A stretch of 64,000 bases of DNA from Afipia massiliensis (GCF_001006325.2 NZ_LBIA02000001.1:738501-802500), one strand, 5' to 3'; positions 1-8,941 are shown, numbered from the stretch's first letter. Translations and numbers: made by a program. Notes: generated by a model from the letters alone, not told the origin.

Positions 1-1
1 G

Positions 2-664
2 CTGATCGATCTGGCGCGGCGCATGGGTCCGAAGATCGGCGACCTGTCGAAGGTGGAAAGCATCGTCATCCACACCAGCCACCACACCCACTACGTGATC
101 GGAACCGGCGCCAACGATCCGCAGAAGATGGACCCGAAGGCGAGCCGCGAAACCCTCGACCACTCCATCATGTACATCTTCGCCGTCGCGCTCGAGGACG
201 GCGGCTGGCATCACGAGAAATCCTACGCGCCGGAACGCGCCAACCGCGAGAGGACCGTGGCGCTGTGGCACAAGATCTCCACGGTGGAAGATCCGGAATG
301 GACGCGCCGCTATCACAGCCACGATCCGAAAGAAAAAGCCTTCGGCGGCCGCGTCGTCGTTACGCTGAAAGGCGGCTCGGTCGTCAGCGACGAACTCGCG
401 GTGGCCGACGCGCATCCGCTTGGCGCGCGGCCCTTCAAACGGCCGGACTACATCAAGAAATTCCGCACGCTCTCGGACGGCATCATTGCGCCGTCGGAAC
501 AGGATCGCTTCATCGCCACGGTGGAGCGGCTGACGTCGCTGAAGGCGGATGAACTGACCGACCTCACATTCACCGTCGATGCGAAACTGCTCGGCAGCCG
601 CACGACGCACGGCATCTTCGATTGGCACCACGATGCGCCGGCAAAGCGCGCAGCCGCCCGGTAA
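2..664 (+). CDS. prpD: 2-methylcitrate dehydratase, C-terminal part (window edge)
   Basis: The frame is open from base 2, so the gene begins upstream of the window; 220 C-terminal residues are present. PrpD dehydrates 2-methylcitrate to 2-methyl-cis-aconitate in the cytosolic methylcitrate cycle for propionyl-CoA. The stretch [13 protein letters not shown], followed by DPQK and the segment [13 protein letters not shown], is strongly typical of PrpD of the MmgE/PrpD family. The stop lies 13 nt before prpC, whose Shine-Dalgarno overlaps the stop region, so the two genes are co-transcribed. The order prpD-prpC-prpB differs from the enterobacterial prpBCDE order. No truncation other than the window edge is seen. 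Confidence 0.95.
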   Translation: MIDLARRMGPKIGDLSKVESIVIHTSHHTHYVIGTGANDPQKMDPKASRETLDHSIMYIFAVALEDGGWHHEKSYAPERANRERTVALWHKISTVEDPEWTRRYHSHDPKEKAFGGRVVVTLKGGSVVSDELAVADAHPLGARPFKRPDYIKKFRTLSDGIIAPSEQDRFIATVERLTSLKADELTDLTFTVDAKLLGSRTTHGIFDWHHDAPAKRAAAR

Positions 665-677
665 GGAGGACCATGCG

Positions 678-1847
678 ATGGACGTGAAACCTGCTCCCAA
701 AAAATCGGTGGCGCTGTCCGGCGTGGTCGCCGGCAACACCGCGCTGTGCACCGTGGGCCGCACCGGCAACGATCTGCATTATCGCGGTTACGACATTCTT
801 GACGTCGCCGAGACCTGCGAGTTCGAGGAGATCGCGCATCTGCTGGTTCACGGCAGCCTGCCGACCGTATCGGAACTGCGCAACTACAAGGCCAAGCTGA
901 AGTCCCTGCGCGGCCTTCCGGTGGCGGTGCTGCGCAGTCTCGAACTGCTGCCCGCCGCGGCGCATCCAATGGATGTGATGCGAACCGGCGTCTCGGCGCT
1001 GGGCTGCATCCTGCCGGAGGTGCACGACCACGGTCAGCCTGGCGCGCGGGATATCGCGGATCGGCTGATGGCGTCGCTCGGGTCGATGCTGCTGTACTGG
1101 CATCACTACGCCCATCACGGCCGCCGCATCGAGGTCGAGACCGATGACGATTCCATCGGCGCGCACTTCCTGCACCTGCTCCATGGCAGAAAGCCCTCGG
1201 CGTCGCATGAGCGCGCGATGCACACCTCGCTCATTCTTTACGCCGAGCATGAGTTCAACGCCTCGACGTTTACCGCCCGTTCGATCGCAGGCACCGGCTC
1301 GGACATGTATTCGGCGATCAGCGGCGCCATCGGCGCGCTGCGCGGACCCAAGCACGGCGGCGCCAACGAGGTCGCGTTCGAGATTCAGAAACGTTACGAC
1401 AGCGCGGATCAGGCAGAGGCGGACATCCGCCGCCGCGTGGAGGCCAAAGAGGTTGTGATCGGATTCGGGCATCCCGTCTATACGATTGCCGATCCGCGCA
1501 ACAAGGTCATCAAGGAGGTCGCGCGGCGTCTCAGCATCGAGGGCGGCAGCATGAGGATGTTCGAGATCGCGGACCGGATCGAGGCCGTGATGGCGGAGAC
1601 CAAGAAGATGTTCGCCAATCTCGACTGGTTCAGCGCGGTGTCCTATCACGCCATGGGTGTTCCGACCGCGATGTTCACGCCGCTGTTTGTGATTTCGCGG
1701 ACGTCCGGCTGGGCCGCACATGTGATCGAACAGCGCATCGACAACAAGATCATCCGGCCGTCGGCGAATTATGTCGGTCCGGAAAATCTGACATTCGTGC
1801 CGCTCGACGAACGGGGCAAGGCGCCCTCTTCGGTCCGGGCCGCCTGA
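678..1847 (+). CDS. prpC: 2-methylcitrate synthase
   Basis: 389 aa. It condenses propionyl-CoA with oxaloacetate to 2-methylcitrate. This start (MDVKPAPKK) follows a strong ribosome site TAAGGAGGA at 662-670, seven bases upstream; an in-frame ATG at 579 lies inside prpD and is not used. The citrate-synthase catalytic triad is visible: His in GPKHGGAN near residue 226, His in FGHPVYT near 265 and Asp in NLDWFS near 316. The C-terminal segment [17 protein letters not shown] and [14 protein letters not shown] favour methylcitrate synthase over housekeeping citrate synthase, as do the flanking prpD and prpB. Confidence 0.96.
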   Translation: MDVKPAPKKSVALSGVVAGNTALCTVGRTGNDLHYRGYDILDVAETCEFEEIAHLLVHGSLPTVSELRNYKAKLKSLRGLPVAVLRSLELLPAAAHPMDVMRTGVSALGCILPEVHDHGQPGARDIADRLMASLGSMLLYWHHYAHHGRRIEVETDDDSIGAHFLHLLHGRKPSASHERAMHTSLILYAEHEFNASTFTARSIAGTGSDMYSAISGAIGALRGPKHGGANEVAFEIQKRYDSADQAEADIRRRVEAKEVVIGFGHPVYTIADPRNKVIKEVARRLSIEGGSMRMFEIADRIEAVMAETKKMFANLDWFSAVSYHAMGVPTAMFTPLFVISRTSGWAAHVIEQRIDNKIIRPSANYVGPENLTFVPLDERGKAPSSVRAA

Positions 1848-1870
1848 CGGCCATCCTAAGGAAATCCTAT

Positions 1871-2791
1871 ATGCCTTATCTCGTTGCCTCCGATCTTCCC
1901 GCCGAAAGCGCGGGTCGCCGCTTCCGCGCATTGCTGCAGCGTCCGGAAATACTCCGGCTGCCGGGCGCTCATAATGGTATGGCGGCTCTTCAGGCGAAAG
2001 CCGCAGGCTTCGAGGCGCTGTATCTGTCCGGCGCGGCGATGACGGCCTCAATGGGCCTGCCGGATCTTGGCGTCATCACGGTGGATGAAGTCGCGTTTTT
2101 CGTCCGCCAGATCGTGCGCGCATCAGGCCTGCCGCTGCTGGTCGATGGCGACACCGGTTACGGCGAGGCGCTCAACGTCATGCACATGGTGCGGACCTTC
2201 GAGGAAGCGGGCGCTGGCGCGGTGCATCTCGAGGACCAGCTCCTGCCCAAGAAATGCGGACACCTGAACGACAAGAAACTTGCTGACGCCCACGATATGG
2301 CTGCGAAGGTCGCCGCTGCCGCGAAAGCGCGCCGCGATCTGGTCATCATCGCGCGCACCGACGCGGCCGCGAGCGAGGGGTTGGACGGTGCGGTGGCGCG
2401 CGCGAAGCTCTACATGGAGGCCGGCGCCGATGCGATTTTCCCCGAGGCGCTGAACACTGCCGAGATGTTTCGCGCGTTTGCAAAGCGCATGCCCGGCGTG
2501 CCGTTGTTGGCGAACATGACCGAATTCGGCAAAACGCCGTTCTTCACGGCAGCCGAATTTCAGGAGATGGGCTACCGGATGGTGATCTGGCCGGTGTCGT
2601 CGCTGCGCGTCGCCAACAAGGCCCAGCAGGAACTCTATGCGGCCATTGCCCGCGACGGCGGCACCCACAAGGCTGTGGACCGGATGCAGACCCGCGCCGA
2701 ACTCTACGACATGATCGGCCTTCATGAGTACGAAGCGCTGGATGCTTCGATTGTCCAGACCATTGTTCCGGAGAGCATGCCGCAGCGGTAA
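1871..2791 (+). CDS. prpB: 2-methylisocitrate lyase
   Basis: 306 aa, close to the usual 290-305 aa. It cleaves 2-methylisocitrate to pyruvate and succinate, the last step of the methylcitrate cycle. A PEP-mutase/isocitrate-lyase fold is shown by LSGAAMTAS, VDGDTGYGE (Mg-binding region) and the signature KKCGHLNDKKL, which carries the catalytic Cys. Later conserved pieces are IIARTDA and NMTEFGKTP. A TAAGGAAAT ribosome site lies just upstream of the ATG, 23 nt after prpC, making it the last gene of the prp operon. No strong terminator is seen after it, only a short AT-rich spacer. Confidence 0.96.
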   Translation: MPYLVASDLPAESAGRRFRALLQRPEILRLPGAHNGMAALQAKAAGFEALYLSGAAMTASMGLPDLGVITVDEVAFFVRQIVRASGLPLLVDGDTGYGEALNVMHMVRTFEEAGAGAVHLEDQLLPKKCGHLNDKKLADAHDMAAKVAAAAKARRDLVIIARTDAAASEGLDGAVARAKLYMEAGADAIFPEALNTAEMFRAFAKRMPGVPLLANMTEFGKTPFFTAAEFQEMGYRMVIWPVSSLRVANKAQQELYAAIARDGGTHKAVDRMQTRAELYDMIGLHEYEALDASIVQTIVPESMPQR

Positions 2792-2954
2792 CTGAGTTGG
2801 CTGTATAAACTTTCAATAGATCTTGATTGGATGACATTCCATCACAGCTTGCGCGTAGAACCAATCAGCGGCCACGTGGGATGTCGCACAGCAGCCTCGA
2901 AGCCCTGTTCGGCGAGCTGCTTGAAATGAAAGGCTTTTTGGGGCTGACGGGTCT

Positions 2955-3031
2955 TGGTAGCGAGAGAGGGACTCGAACCCCCGACCCCAGGATTATGATT
3001 CCCGTGCTCTAACCAGCTGAGCTACCTCGCC
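2955..3031 (-). tRNA. tRNA-Met (CAT), elongator
   Basis: 77 nt on the minus strand, with encoded CCA. It reads 5' GGCGAGGTAGCTCAG, an anticodon loop ATCATAA with anticodon CAT, a T-loop GGTTCGAGTC, and ends CTACCA. The acceptor stem pairs over 7 bp with G-U wobbles. The sequence matches the elongator Met tRNA pattern of alphaproteobacteria rather than tRNA-Ile2 (which also has CAT) or the initiator, because position 1 is paired. Confidence 0.95.
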
Positions 3032-3177
3032 ACAGTTCGAACCACCTTCGCGGTCGCGAACGGCGGCATATAAGAAGTCACCCAAATGCCTGTCAAGCAA
3101 TGACCGCGCCCTCTCCCATCTTATTGGTTTTTCACACGCAATTAGCCGCGTAGAGCGCTTCGCGAGGCCTAAAAACC

Positions 3178-3540
3178 TCACTTTGGCCGCACCGAGAGAT
3201 CGCCGCCGGGGCTGCCGGGCGGCGGAATCACCTTCATCGCTCCGCCCTGCGGGGTCGGGGCATGCATTTCGGGATCGACGCCGGGCGGAGGACACAGCAC
3301 GCCGTCGGATTTCGCCAGCCTGTCACCCAGCGATTCCGGGGCGCGGCCGGTCGTGGTGCCGCGCGGGGCGATAGTCCCTTCACGCGGAACCGCCTCGGTC
3401 GGCACGCAGTTCGTTGCCGCACGAGCGGGATTGGGCGGCGCGGTTTGCGCCTGCGGCGTCGATGGCGCCGGCGGCGCCTGCGCGAAACTCACAGCAGGCA
3501 GCAGCACCAGCGCAGCACTCATCGCTATCGGGAGTTTCAT
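3178..3540 (-). CDS. small exported Pro-rich protein, function unknown
   Basis: 120 aa if translation starts at MKLPIAMSAALVLLPAVSFA, which forms a clear Sec signal peptide with a likely cut after FAQA. The in-frame ATG two codons earlier is an alternative; the ORF extends further upstream without support. The mature part is low-complexity, rich in Pro/Ala/Thr, with the motif CVPTEAVPREGTI, LCPPPGVDPEMH, and a C-terminus PPPGSPGGDLSVRPK. It is probably periplasmic. Small proteins of this style occur widely in Bradyrhizobiaceae without known function. No strong ribosome site is seen. Confidence 0.6.
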   Translation of the reverse strand: MKLPIAMSAALVLLPAVSFAQAPPAPSTPQAQTAPPNPARAATNCVPTEAVPREGTIAPRGTTTGRAPESLGDRLAKSDGVLCPPPGVDPEMHAPTPQGGAMKVIPPPGSPGGDLSVRPK

Positions 3541-3604
3541 TGTCATGGTGGGGAAACGGCACAGCGGCGCGGATGTTCCCGGCGGCATGATCCCGCAAGG
3601 CATG

Positions 3605-3625
3605 CCCTCGGGTTTGACCCGAGGG
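3605..3625. repeat. short palindrome CCCTCGGG-TTTGA-CCCGAGGG
   Basis: A perfect 8-bp inverted repeat with a 5-nt loop between the small exported protein gene and pmtA. A similar hairpin lies at 57596-57614, so it is probably one of the abundant short palindromic repeats of this genome. Confidence 0.7.
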
Positions 3626-3689
3626 TGGGAGCCGGTTTTCAGATCAGATCATGCCGAACCAGCAAGGCAAACGCGCGTGGCGAGCGCTG

Positions 3690-4328
3690 TCAGCCCTTGC
3701 GATAACGGATCAGCGAAAAGTGTCCCATCGGCGGCATCGGGCGGCGCTCGACCAGCGTGACGCCGCCATGCCTCAAAGCCCAGTTCACCAGCCGCTCCCA
3801 CGGGAATTCCGGACGCCAGCCCAGCCTGCGCGCCAGCGGCGCGAAGCACATCTCGAAGACTTTGCGCGGACCGCTTTCCGCGCCGATGTGGTTGACCAGA
3901 ATAAGTTCGCCGCCCGGCTTCAGCACGCGCATGAAATCGTCGAGCGTCGCTTCCGGATCGGGCACAGCGGTGATCACATATTGCGCCACCACCGCATCGA
4001 ACGCCTCGTCCGGAAACGCGAGATTCTTTGCGTCCATCACCGACAGGGTTTCGACGTTGGTAAGGTTCTGCGCGCGCACGCGCTCCTGCGCCTTGCGCAG
4101 CATCGGTTCGGAAATATCCACGCCATGCAGCCTGGTGCTGCGCGAATAATCCGACAGCGACAGTCCGGTGCCGACGCCGACGTCGAGCACACATCCACCG
4201 ATCGCATCTGCCAGAGCGATGGTCGACTTGCGGCCTTCGTCAAAAACCTTGCCGAACACCATGTCGTAAACCGGCGCCCACGCGGCATAGGCTTTCGCTA
4301 CTCCGGCCCGATCGATGTCGTTGGTCAT
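3690..4328 (-). CDS. pmtA: class I SAM-dependent methyltransferase, PmtA-like
   Basis: 212 aa. The likely role is N-methylation of phosphatidylethanolamine toward phosphatidylcholine at the cytoplasmic membrane. The N-terminus AYAAWAPVYDMVFGKVFDEGR, motif I VLDVGVGTGLSL, the acidic ribose contact GVDIS, PDEAFDAVVAQYV and MRVLKPGGELILVNHI follow the rhizobial PmtA pattern and length. There is no signal peptide or membrane span, as expected for a peripheral enzyme. The gene stands alone, between a small exported protein and mnmA. A different small-molecule methyltransferase of the UbiE/PmtA superfamily remains possible. Confidence 0.75.
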   Translation of the reverse strand: MTNDIDRAGVAKAYAAWAPVYDMVFGKVFDEGRKSTIALADAIGGCVLDVGVGTGLSLSDYSRSTRLHGVDISEPMLRKAQERVRAQNLTNVETLSVMDAKNLAFPDEAFDAVVAQYVITAVPDPEATLDDFMRVLKPGGELILVNHIGAESGPRKVFEMCFAPLARRLGWRPEFPWERLVNWALRHGGVTLVERRPMPPMGHFSLIRYRKG

Positions 4329-4420
4329 GTCCCCGCCCTGTTACGCAATACTTGTTATTGTTCCGGCACGATCCGCGCCGAAAATCTCACCATTCTTGGA
4401 GGATCAGAAGCATTTTGGCC

Positions 4421-4467
4421 AGCATGATCTAATCCGAAAACCGGTGTCCACTTTTCGGGATCATGCT
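4421..4467. repeat. 47-bp palindromic element overlapping the mnmA stop
   Basis: The arms AGCATGATC and GATCATGCT flank an inner inverted pair (CCGAAAACCGG against CACTTTTCGG). The minus-strand reading is of the type GATCC(C/G)GAAAAGTGG, which I recall as a very common palindromic repeat in Rhizobiales. The right arm runs into the mnmA stop codon (4466-4468), so it may form the 3' end structure of that mRNA. Confidence 0.75.
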
Positions 4468-5641
4468 ATCCGGCAAGGGCTTCGCGCAGCCCCGGCGCGG
4501 GCTGGACCATGCGCGGCGCAGCGCTGATGAAGCCGCCGCCGAGAACGCGGGCCTGTCCGGCAGGCGCATCGTAGAACACGCAGGCCTGTCCCGGCGAAAC
4601 GCCTTCCTCGCCATCGACCAGTTCGACCTCGTAAGTCCCGCCGACACGGCGCAGCCAGGCCGGCTGCGGCGGACGGGTGGAGCGCACCTTGACGAACAGT
4701 TCGAGGCCCTCGCCGATCGCGCGGTCGAGTTCGCCGTCGCCGATCCAGTTGACGTCGCGCAGCATGATCTTGCGCACGTTCAGCGCCTCGCGCGGTCCAA
4801 CCACGACGCGGCGCGTCTCCGCGTCGAGATGCACGACATAAAGCGGCGCGCTTGCCGCGATGCCGAGGCCACGGCGCTGGCCGACGGTGAAACCGACGAT
4901 GCCCTGATGGCGGCCGAGCACACGGCCGTTGAGATCGACGATGTCGCCGGGCTCCATCGCCTTCGGCTTCAGCCGTTCGATCACGTCGGTATAGCGGCCG
5001 GTCGGCACGAAGCAGATGTCCTGGCTGTCGTGCTTGTCCGCAACCGACAGTCCGAACCGGCGCGCCAGTTCGCGGGTCTGCGCCTTGGTCATGTCGCCGA
5101 GCGGGAAGCGTACATCGGCGAGTTGGTCCTGCGTCGTCGCGAACAGGAAGTAGCTCTGGTCGCGGTCGGCATCCGCGGCGCACACCAGCGCGCGCGATCC
5201 ATCCGGCTGGCGGCGCGACGCGACGTAATGTCCGGTGGCGAGCGCCTTGGCGCCGAGTTCGCGCGCGGTCGCAAGCAGATCGCGAAACTTGATCGAACGG
5301 TTGCACTCGATGCACGGCACAGGCGTCTCGCCGTGCACGTAGCTCTCGGCGAAGCTCTCGATCACCGACTCGCGAAAGCGGCTCTCATAGTCCAGCACGT
5401 AATGCGGAATGCCGAGACGCGCCGCGACATCGCGCGCGTCGTGAATATCCTGACCGGCGCAGCACGCGCCCTTGCGGTGGGTCGCCGCGCCATGGTCGTA
5501 AAGCTGCAGCGTGATGCCGACCACGTCATAGCCTTCGGCCTTCAGCAGCGCAGCCGTCGCCGAGGAATCGACGCCGCCGGACATGGCGACAACGACCCGG
5601 GTGTCTTCCGGGCGACCTTCGAGGTCGAGGCTGTTGAGCAT
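4466..5641 (-). CDS. mnmA: tRNA-uridine 2-sulfurtransferase
   Basis: 391 aa. It thiolates U34 of tRNA-Lys, -Glu and -Gln using sulfur relayed from IscS. The PP-loop is [15 protein letters not shown] near residue 18. The first catalytic Cys lies in [13 protein letters not shown] and the second in [17 protein letters not shown]-type contacts and the C-terminal beta-barrel ([21 protein letters not shown]) follow. The start MLNSLDLEG was chosen because the 19 in-frame residues upstream resemble no family member. It reads alone toward pmtA, and its stop codon lies in a palindromic repeat. Confidence 0.95.
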   Translation of the reverse strand: MLNSLDLEGRPEDTRVVVAMSGGVDSSATAALLKAEGYDVVGITLQLYDHGAATHRKGACCAGQDIHDARDVAARLGIPHYVLDYESRFRESVIESFAESYVHGETPVPCIECNRSIKFRDLLATARELGAKALATGHYVASRRQPDGSRALVCAADADRDQSYFLFATTQDQLADVRFPLGDMTKAQTRELARRFGLSVADKHDSQDICFVPTGRYTDVIERLKPKAMEPGDIVDLNGRVLGRHQGIVGFTVGQRRGLGIAASAPLYVVHLDAETRRVVVGPREALNVRKIMLRDVNWIGDGELDRAIGEGLELFVKVRSTRPPQPAWLRRVGGTYEVELVDGEEGVSPGQACVFYDAPAGQARVLGGGFISAAPRMVQPAPGLREALAG

Positions 5642-5896
5642 GAGTGAGGCCGATCTTGCTGTTGCCGGGAACCACTTTGGTCGCCCGCAACCGGTCATTT
5701 CAGGTGCTCTTTATCTATAGTCCGACCGTAGCTGAGGCAATCGCGGCCCGCCTTGATCTATTCCAATGAAACCCGCCCCTTTTTGAGGGGGAAATTCTTG
5801 CCGCCGGGCAGAAAGCCCCCGGCCCCGCGCCCCATGCCGGCTCCCATAGATTTACTTAAGTTATTGAAATTACTTATATTTTTAATATTCTCCTGG

Positions 5897-5912
5897 TGGC
5901 CCGGTCCTTGCT
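5897..5912 (+). promoter_or_regulatory. sigma-54 promoter for fliK-flgD
   Basis: TGGCCCG (5897-5903), four bases, then TTGCT (5908-5912). This matches the sigma-54 consensus TGGCACG-N4-TTGCW, with exact spacing between the GG (-24) and GC (-12) elements. It sits 35 bases before the fliK start and just downstream of a very AT-rich tract (about 5850-5890) that could serve for IHF or DNA bending. The sigma-54 activator flbD is in the same cluster. Confidence 0.8.
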
Positions 5913-5946
5913 GAACAGATGAAGCAATCAATCTGAAAGGCCGCCC

Positions 5947-7479
5947 GTGTTCAGCGTTACCCCGGAACCAGCCGTATCCAAGCCCGCCTATGACCCGCAG
6001 GCCAGACAGGCGCGCGCCGATCAGCCGCCGTCGGACGATTTTGCCGCACTGGTGGACAGCAATGCCGCGGCGGCCTCCGAGACAGACCGTCCGGCTCGCC
6101 CGGCACCGGATGCGCCGCGCCGTGATACGCACGGAACCAACGCACCCGCGCAGAACAACGACCGGCCGCAGGCCGATGCTTCCACATCATCGTCTAATAA
6201 AGAGTCCGGCACGGCAAAGCAGGATGCCCAGTCATCCGCACCAGCCGATGCAACCGGCAACACATCCACGGACAAGACCAAAGCCGCGTCTGGCGACTCC
6301 AAAACCGAAGACAAGCCGCAGGATGGCAGCGCTGAGAGCGACGCAGCCGTGGCCGCTGTGACGCCGGTGATTCCAGCCATCGTGACCGATCCCGTCGCGG
6401 TCGTGATCGCCGCGGCGGCAGCGCCAGTTGCAACGGGCGACGAGACAGCAACAGCAACAACCGTTGCGGCAACAGCCGCTATCGCAAGTGCCTCCGCCGT
6501 CACCACGCCTGTCGATCCGTCGGCGGCGCAAACGCCCGGCACTGCAAAACCCGACACCACCGGCGCGACCGTCACAACCGCCGTGACAACTCCGGCGGTT
6601 GAAACCACCGCGCCGGAAACCGCCGCCGCGACGATCTCCGTTGCTGCGACCGTCATCAAGTCCGACAGCGGCAAGACCGAAGTCACCGCGAAGGATGGCG
6701 AGGCCGCACCCGCCAAGGACGGCAAGGACAGCAAGCTGGCCGCCGATCCGTCGGCCAAGCCGGTATCGGATCAGGCCATCAAACCGGAAACCGGCGCGGC
6801 GAACACCGACGACAAGCCGGCGCAGCACCAGCAGGCAACTGCGGAATCCGGCAAGGCCGACACCGAGAAGCATGCCGGCAAGACTGCGCCGCAAGCCGAA
6901 CACAACGCCACGGCTCCCACGCCGCAACAGACGCTGCTGACCGATCCGGGCTTGCTGCCTCCCACCGGCATTCAGCCGCAACCGATCCAGACCCATGCCG
7001 CCAATCTGACCGCGATCGCGGTGCCGACGGCGAATACCGCGCTCGCGGACAGTGCGCCGGTGCCGCTGAACGGTCTCGCGGCGGACATCGCGCTGCGCGC
7101 GGCCGGCGGCAACAGCCGTTTCGACATCCGTCTCGATCCCGCCGAGCTGGGCCGCATCGATGTGCGCCTCGACGTCGACAAGCACGGCAACGTCACCTCG
7201 CATCTGACGGTGGAGCGTCCGGCGACGCTGGACATGCTGCGTAACGATGCGCCGAGGCTTCAGCAGGCACTGGAAGACGCCGGCTTGAAGACCGGCGACT
7301 CGGGATTGCAGTTCAGCCTGCGCGACCAGTCATCGTCCGGCCGCGATAGCGACAACGGCTCGGGCCGCAATTCCCAGCGCGTTGTCATCGCCGAAGAAGA
7401 CACCGTGCCCGCGCAGGTCGCTGGGCGAACCTACGGCCGCATGCTCGGAGCGAGCAGCGGCGTCGATATCAGGATCTGA
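5947..7479 (+). CDS. fliK: flagellar hook-length control protein FliK
   Basis: 510 aa, GTG start preceded by GAAAGG at 5935-5940. The N-terminal two-thirds is low-complexity, rich in Ala/Thr/Pro/Lys/Asp, as expected of the disordered ruler part of FliK. The C-terminal Flg_hook domain is recognisable near residues 370-460: FDIRLDPAELGRIDVRLDVD, then a TVERPATLDMLRND segment and the LQQALEDAGL helix. FliK measures the hook and switches export specificity to filament proteins. It is co-transcribed with flgD, 12 nt downstream, from the sigma-54 promoter at 5897. Confidence 0.88.
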   Translation: MFSVTPEPAVSKPAYDPQARQARADQPPSDDFAALVDSNAAAASETDRPARPAPDAPRRDTHGTNAPAQNNDRPQADASTSSSNKESGTAKQDAQSSAPADATGNTSTDKTKAASGDSKTEDKPQDGSAESDAAVAAVTPVIPAIVTDPVAVVIAAAAAPVATGDETATATTVAATAAIASASAVTTPVDPSAAQTPGTAKPDTTGATVTTAVTTPAVETTAPETAAATISVAATVIKSDSGKTEVTAKDGEAAPAKDGKDSKLAADPSAKPVSDQAIKPETGAANTDDKPAQHQQATAESGKADTEKHAGKTAPQAEHNATAPTPQQTLLTDPGLLPPTGIQPQPIQTHAANLTAIAVPTANTALADSAPVPLNGLAADIALRAAGGNSRFDIRLDPAELGRIDVRLDVDKHGNVTSHLTVERPATLDMLRNDAPRLQQALEDAGLKTGDSGLQFSLRDQSSSGRDSDNGSGRNSQRVVIAEEDTVPAQVAGRTYGRMLGASSGVDIRI

Positions 7480-7491
7480 GGAGAGATCATC

Positions 7492-8187
7492 ATGGCGGTT
7501 GATGCAACCACAGCGCCGATACCGACATCGGACATCACGACAAACAACTCTTCCGGCTCGAGTTCGACGAGCGGCAGCAGCACCGGCATCGCGGATAATT
7601 TTCAATCCTTCCTGATGCTGCTGACCACCCAGCTGCAGAACCAGAATCCGATGGACCCGCTGGATACCAACCAGTTCACCCAGCAGCTTGTGCAGTTCGC
7701 GCAGGTCGAACAGCAATTGAAGTCGAACAGCCAGCTCGAAGCGCTGGTCAAGATCGAGAAGACCGCGCAATCGACCCAGGCGCTGGTGTTCGTCGGCCAG
7801 ACCGTGGCGGTTGACGGCAGCACCGCGCATTTCGACGGCAACGCCACCTGGAATTTCAGCGCGCCGTCGAACTCGAGCGCGACCATTACCATCACCAATT
7901 CAGCGGGCCAGACCGCCTACACCGGCAGCTTCGCCATCGGCTCCGGCAATTCCAGTTTCGTCTGGGACGGCAAGGGCGCCGACGGCACCAAGTGGCCGGC
8001 CGGCGACTACAAGATGACGGTCACGGCGAAGGACAGCAACGACAAGGACGTCGCGATCTCCACCGAAGTTCAGGGCACTGTTGATTCCGTCGATCTCACC
8101 GCGAGCCCGGCGCTGCTGTCGATCGGCGGCAAGAACTACACGCTCGAACAGATCAAGCGCGTCGTGCGGCCTCCCGCATCGAGCTGA
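7492..8187 (+). CDS. flgD: flagellar hook assembly (capping) protein FlgD
   Basis: 231 aa, ATG preceded by GAGGAGAG. The N-terminal export and cap region contains FLMLLTTQLQNQNPMDPLDTNQFTQQL, the FlgD hallmark, followed by the FlgD Ig-like and Tudor-like part (FVWDGKGADGTKWPAGDYKMTVTA). It acts outside the cell as the temporary scaffold for hook polymerisation. The gene follows fliK by 12 nt, which fits late hook genes under one sigma-54 promoter. A palindromic repeat at 8216-8296 follows it. Confidence 0.95.
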   Translation: MAVDATTAPIPTSDITTNNSSGSSSTSGSSTGIADNFQSFLMLLTTQLQNQNPMDPLDTNQFTQQLVQFAQVEQQLKSNSQLEALVKIEKTAQSTQALVFVGQTVAVDGSTAHFDGNATWNFSAPSNSSATITITNSAGQTAYTGSFAIGSGNSSFVWDGKGADGTKWPAGDYKMTVTAKDSNDKDVAISTEVQGTVDSVDLTASPALLSIGGKNYTLEQIKRVVRPPASS

Positions 8188-8215
8188 TGCGGCTGGCACC
8201 AGCCTGAAAGTTGTT

Positions 8216-8296
8216 CGTCATTGCGAGGAGCAAAGCGACGAAGCAATCCAGTCTCTTCTTGTCGCTCTGGATTGCTTCGCTTCGCTCGCAATGACG
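8216..8296. repeat. 81-bp palindromic repeat (CGTCATTGCGAGGAGC type)
   Basis: The arms CGTCATTGCGAGGAGC...GACGAAGCAATCCAG and CTGGATTGCTTCGC...CTCGCAATGACG can fold into one long hairpin. A second, nearly identical copy is at 14178-14259. This is an intergenic repeat of the kind frequent in Bradyrhizobiaceae, and it may also end the fliK-flgD transcript. Confidence 0.9.
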
Positions 8297-8481
8297 GTGC
8301 GGATTCCTTTCGTGACAGCTCATTTCTGCATCCTGTAGGCCGGTCCCTCACGGAACCGGCCTGTCCCGTTTTGGGCAGATCGAAGGAGAATCGTATTGGA
8401 GGCTTGGGTTTAGGTAAATTTTAAGCCGCCGGGGGTAGGTTGTTCCCACGAGTTCAGTTGTTTCGAGTTTGTGAGTACACC

Positions 8482-8757
8482 ATGACAGAACCCCACCGCC
8501 CGAGGGTGAAGTACGTCATCGGGCCAGATGGCAGTCCGCTGACGATCGCGGATCTACCTGCGCCCGGTACCAAACGGTGGGTCATCCGCCGTAAGGCCGA
8601 GGTTGTGGCTGCCGTACGCGGTGGTCTCCTCTCTCTTGAGGAAGCCTGCAGCCGTTACACCCTGACGGTTGACGAATTCCTGTCCTGGCAGTTCTCCATC
8701 GACCAGCACGGTCTGGCCGGATTGCGCACCACCCGCATCCAGCAGTACCGCCAGTAA
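8482..8757 (+). CDS. sciP: CtrA inhibitor SciP (DUF1153 HTH protein)
   Basis: 91 aa, close to Caulobacter SciP. The core RWVIRRKAEVVAAVRGGL followed by LSLEEACSRYTLTVDEFLSWQ is the compact helix-turn-helix of the DUF1153/SciP family. In Caulobacter SciP binds CtrA and blocks activation of CtrA promoters, including flagellar ones. This start (MTEPHRPRVKY) was chosen over the in-frame ATG at 8440 because the family begins there. It lies between flgD and fliF, directly before CtrA-like sites that would drive fliF, which suggests a local feedback on early flagellar genes. Confidence 0.88.
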   Translation: MTEPHRPRVKYVIGPDGSPLTIADLPAPGTKRWVIRRKAEVVAAVRGGLLSLEEACSRYTLTVDEFLSWQFSIDQHGLAGLRTTRIQQYRQ

Positions 8758-8801
8758 GTTTCCGGCGCTCGCGCCCCCTTTTCATTGCAATTTTCCGAAA
8801 A

Positions 8802-8824
8802 CCAGCTCCCTCACGGGAAGCTGG
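8802..8824 (+). terminator. hairpin after sciP
   Basis: The arms CCAGCTCCC and GGGAAGCTGG, with one bulged A and a TCAC loop, are followed by a T-rich stretch (CTTTCGTCATTTCCTCTTTTT). It lies between sciP and the fliF promoter region and probably ends the sciP transcript. Confidence 0.55.
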
Positions 8825-8856
8825 CTTTCGTCATTTCCTCTTTTTCTCCTCAGCCG

Positions 8857-8881
8857 TTAACCGGCGTTAACCATATTGAAA
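8857..8881 (+). promoter_or_regulatory. CtrA-like binding sites before fliF
   Basis: Two TTAA half-sites lie at 8857-8860 and 8867-8870 with 6 bp between them (consensus spacing 7). The second is followed after exactly 7 bp by GAAA, giving TTAA-N7-GAAAC. This overlaps known CtrA consensus features (TTAA-N7-TTAAC). In Caulobacter fliF is a CtrA-dependent class II gene, and sciP next door supports this reading. The exact site is uncertain. Confidence 0.5.
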
Positions 8882-8941
8882 CCATAGATAGGCAAATTCT
8901 GCCCAGTCGGTGCGTGGCACCGAATCTGTGGGGCTGGTTCG

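Noticed and set aside
570..2051. A 493-codon minus-strand ORF
   Set aside because: It is an antisense shadow of prpC and prpB with codon pattern set by the real genes.
5758..6132. A 124-codon minus-strand ORF before fliK
   Set aside because: It overlaps the fliK start and the sigma-54 promoter and shows no protein features.
8409..8424. A CtrA-like site upstream of sciP (TTTA-N7-TTTAA)
   Set aside because: Both halves deviate from TTAA, so the match is too weak.
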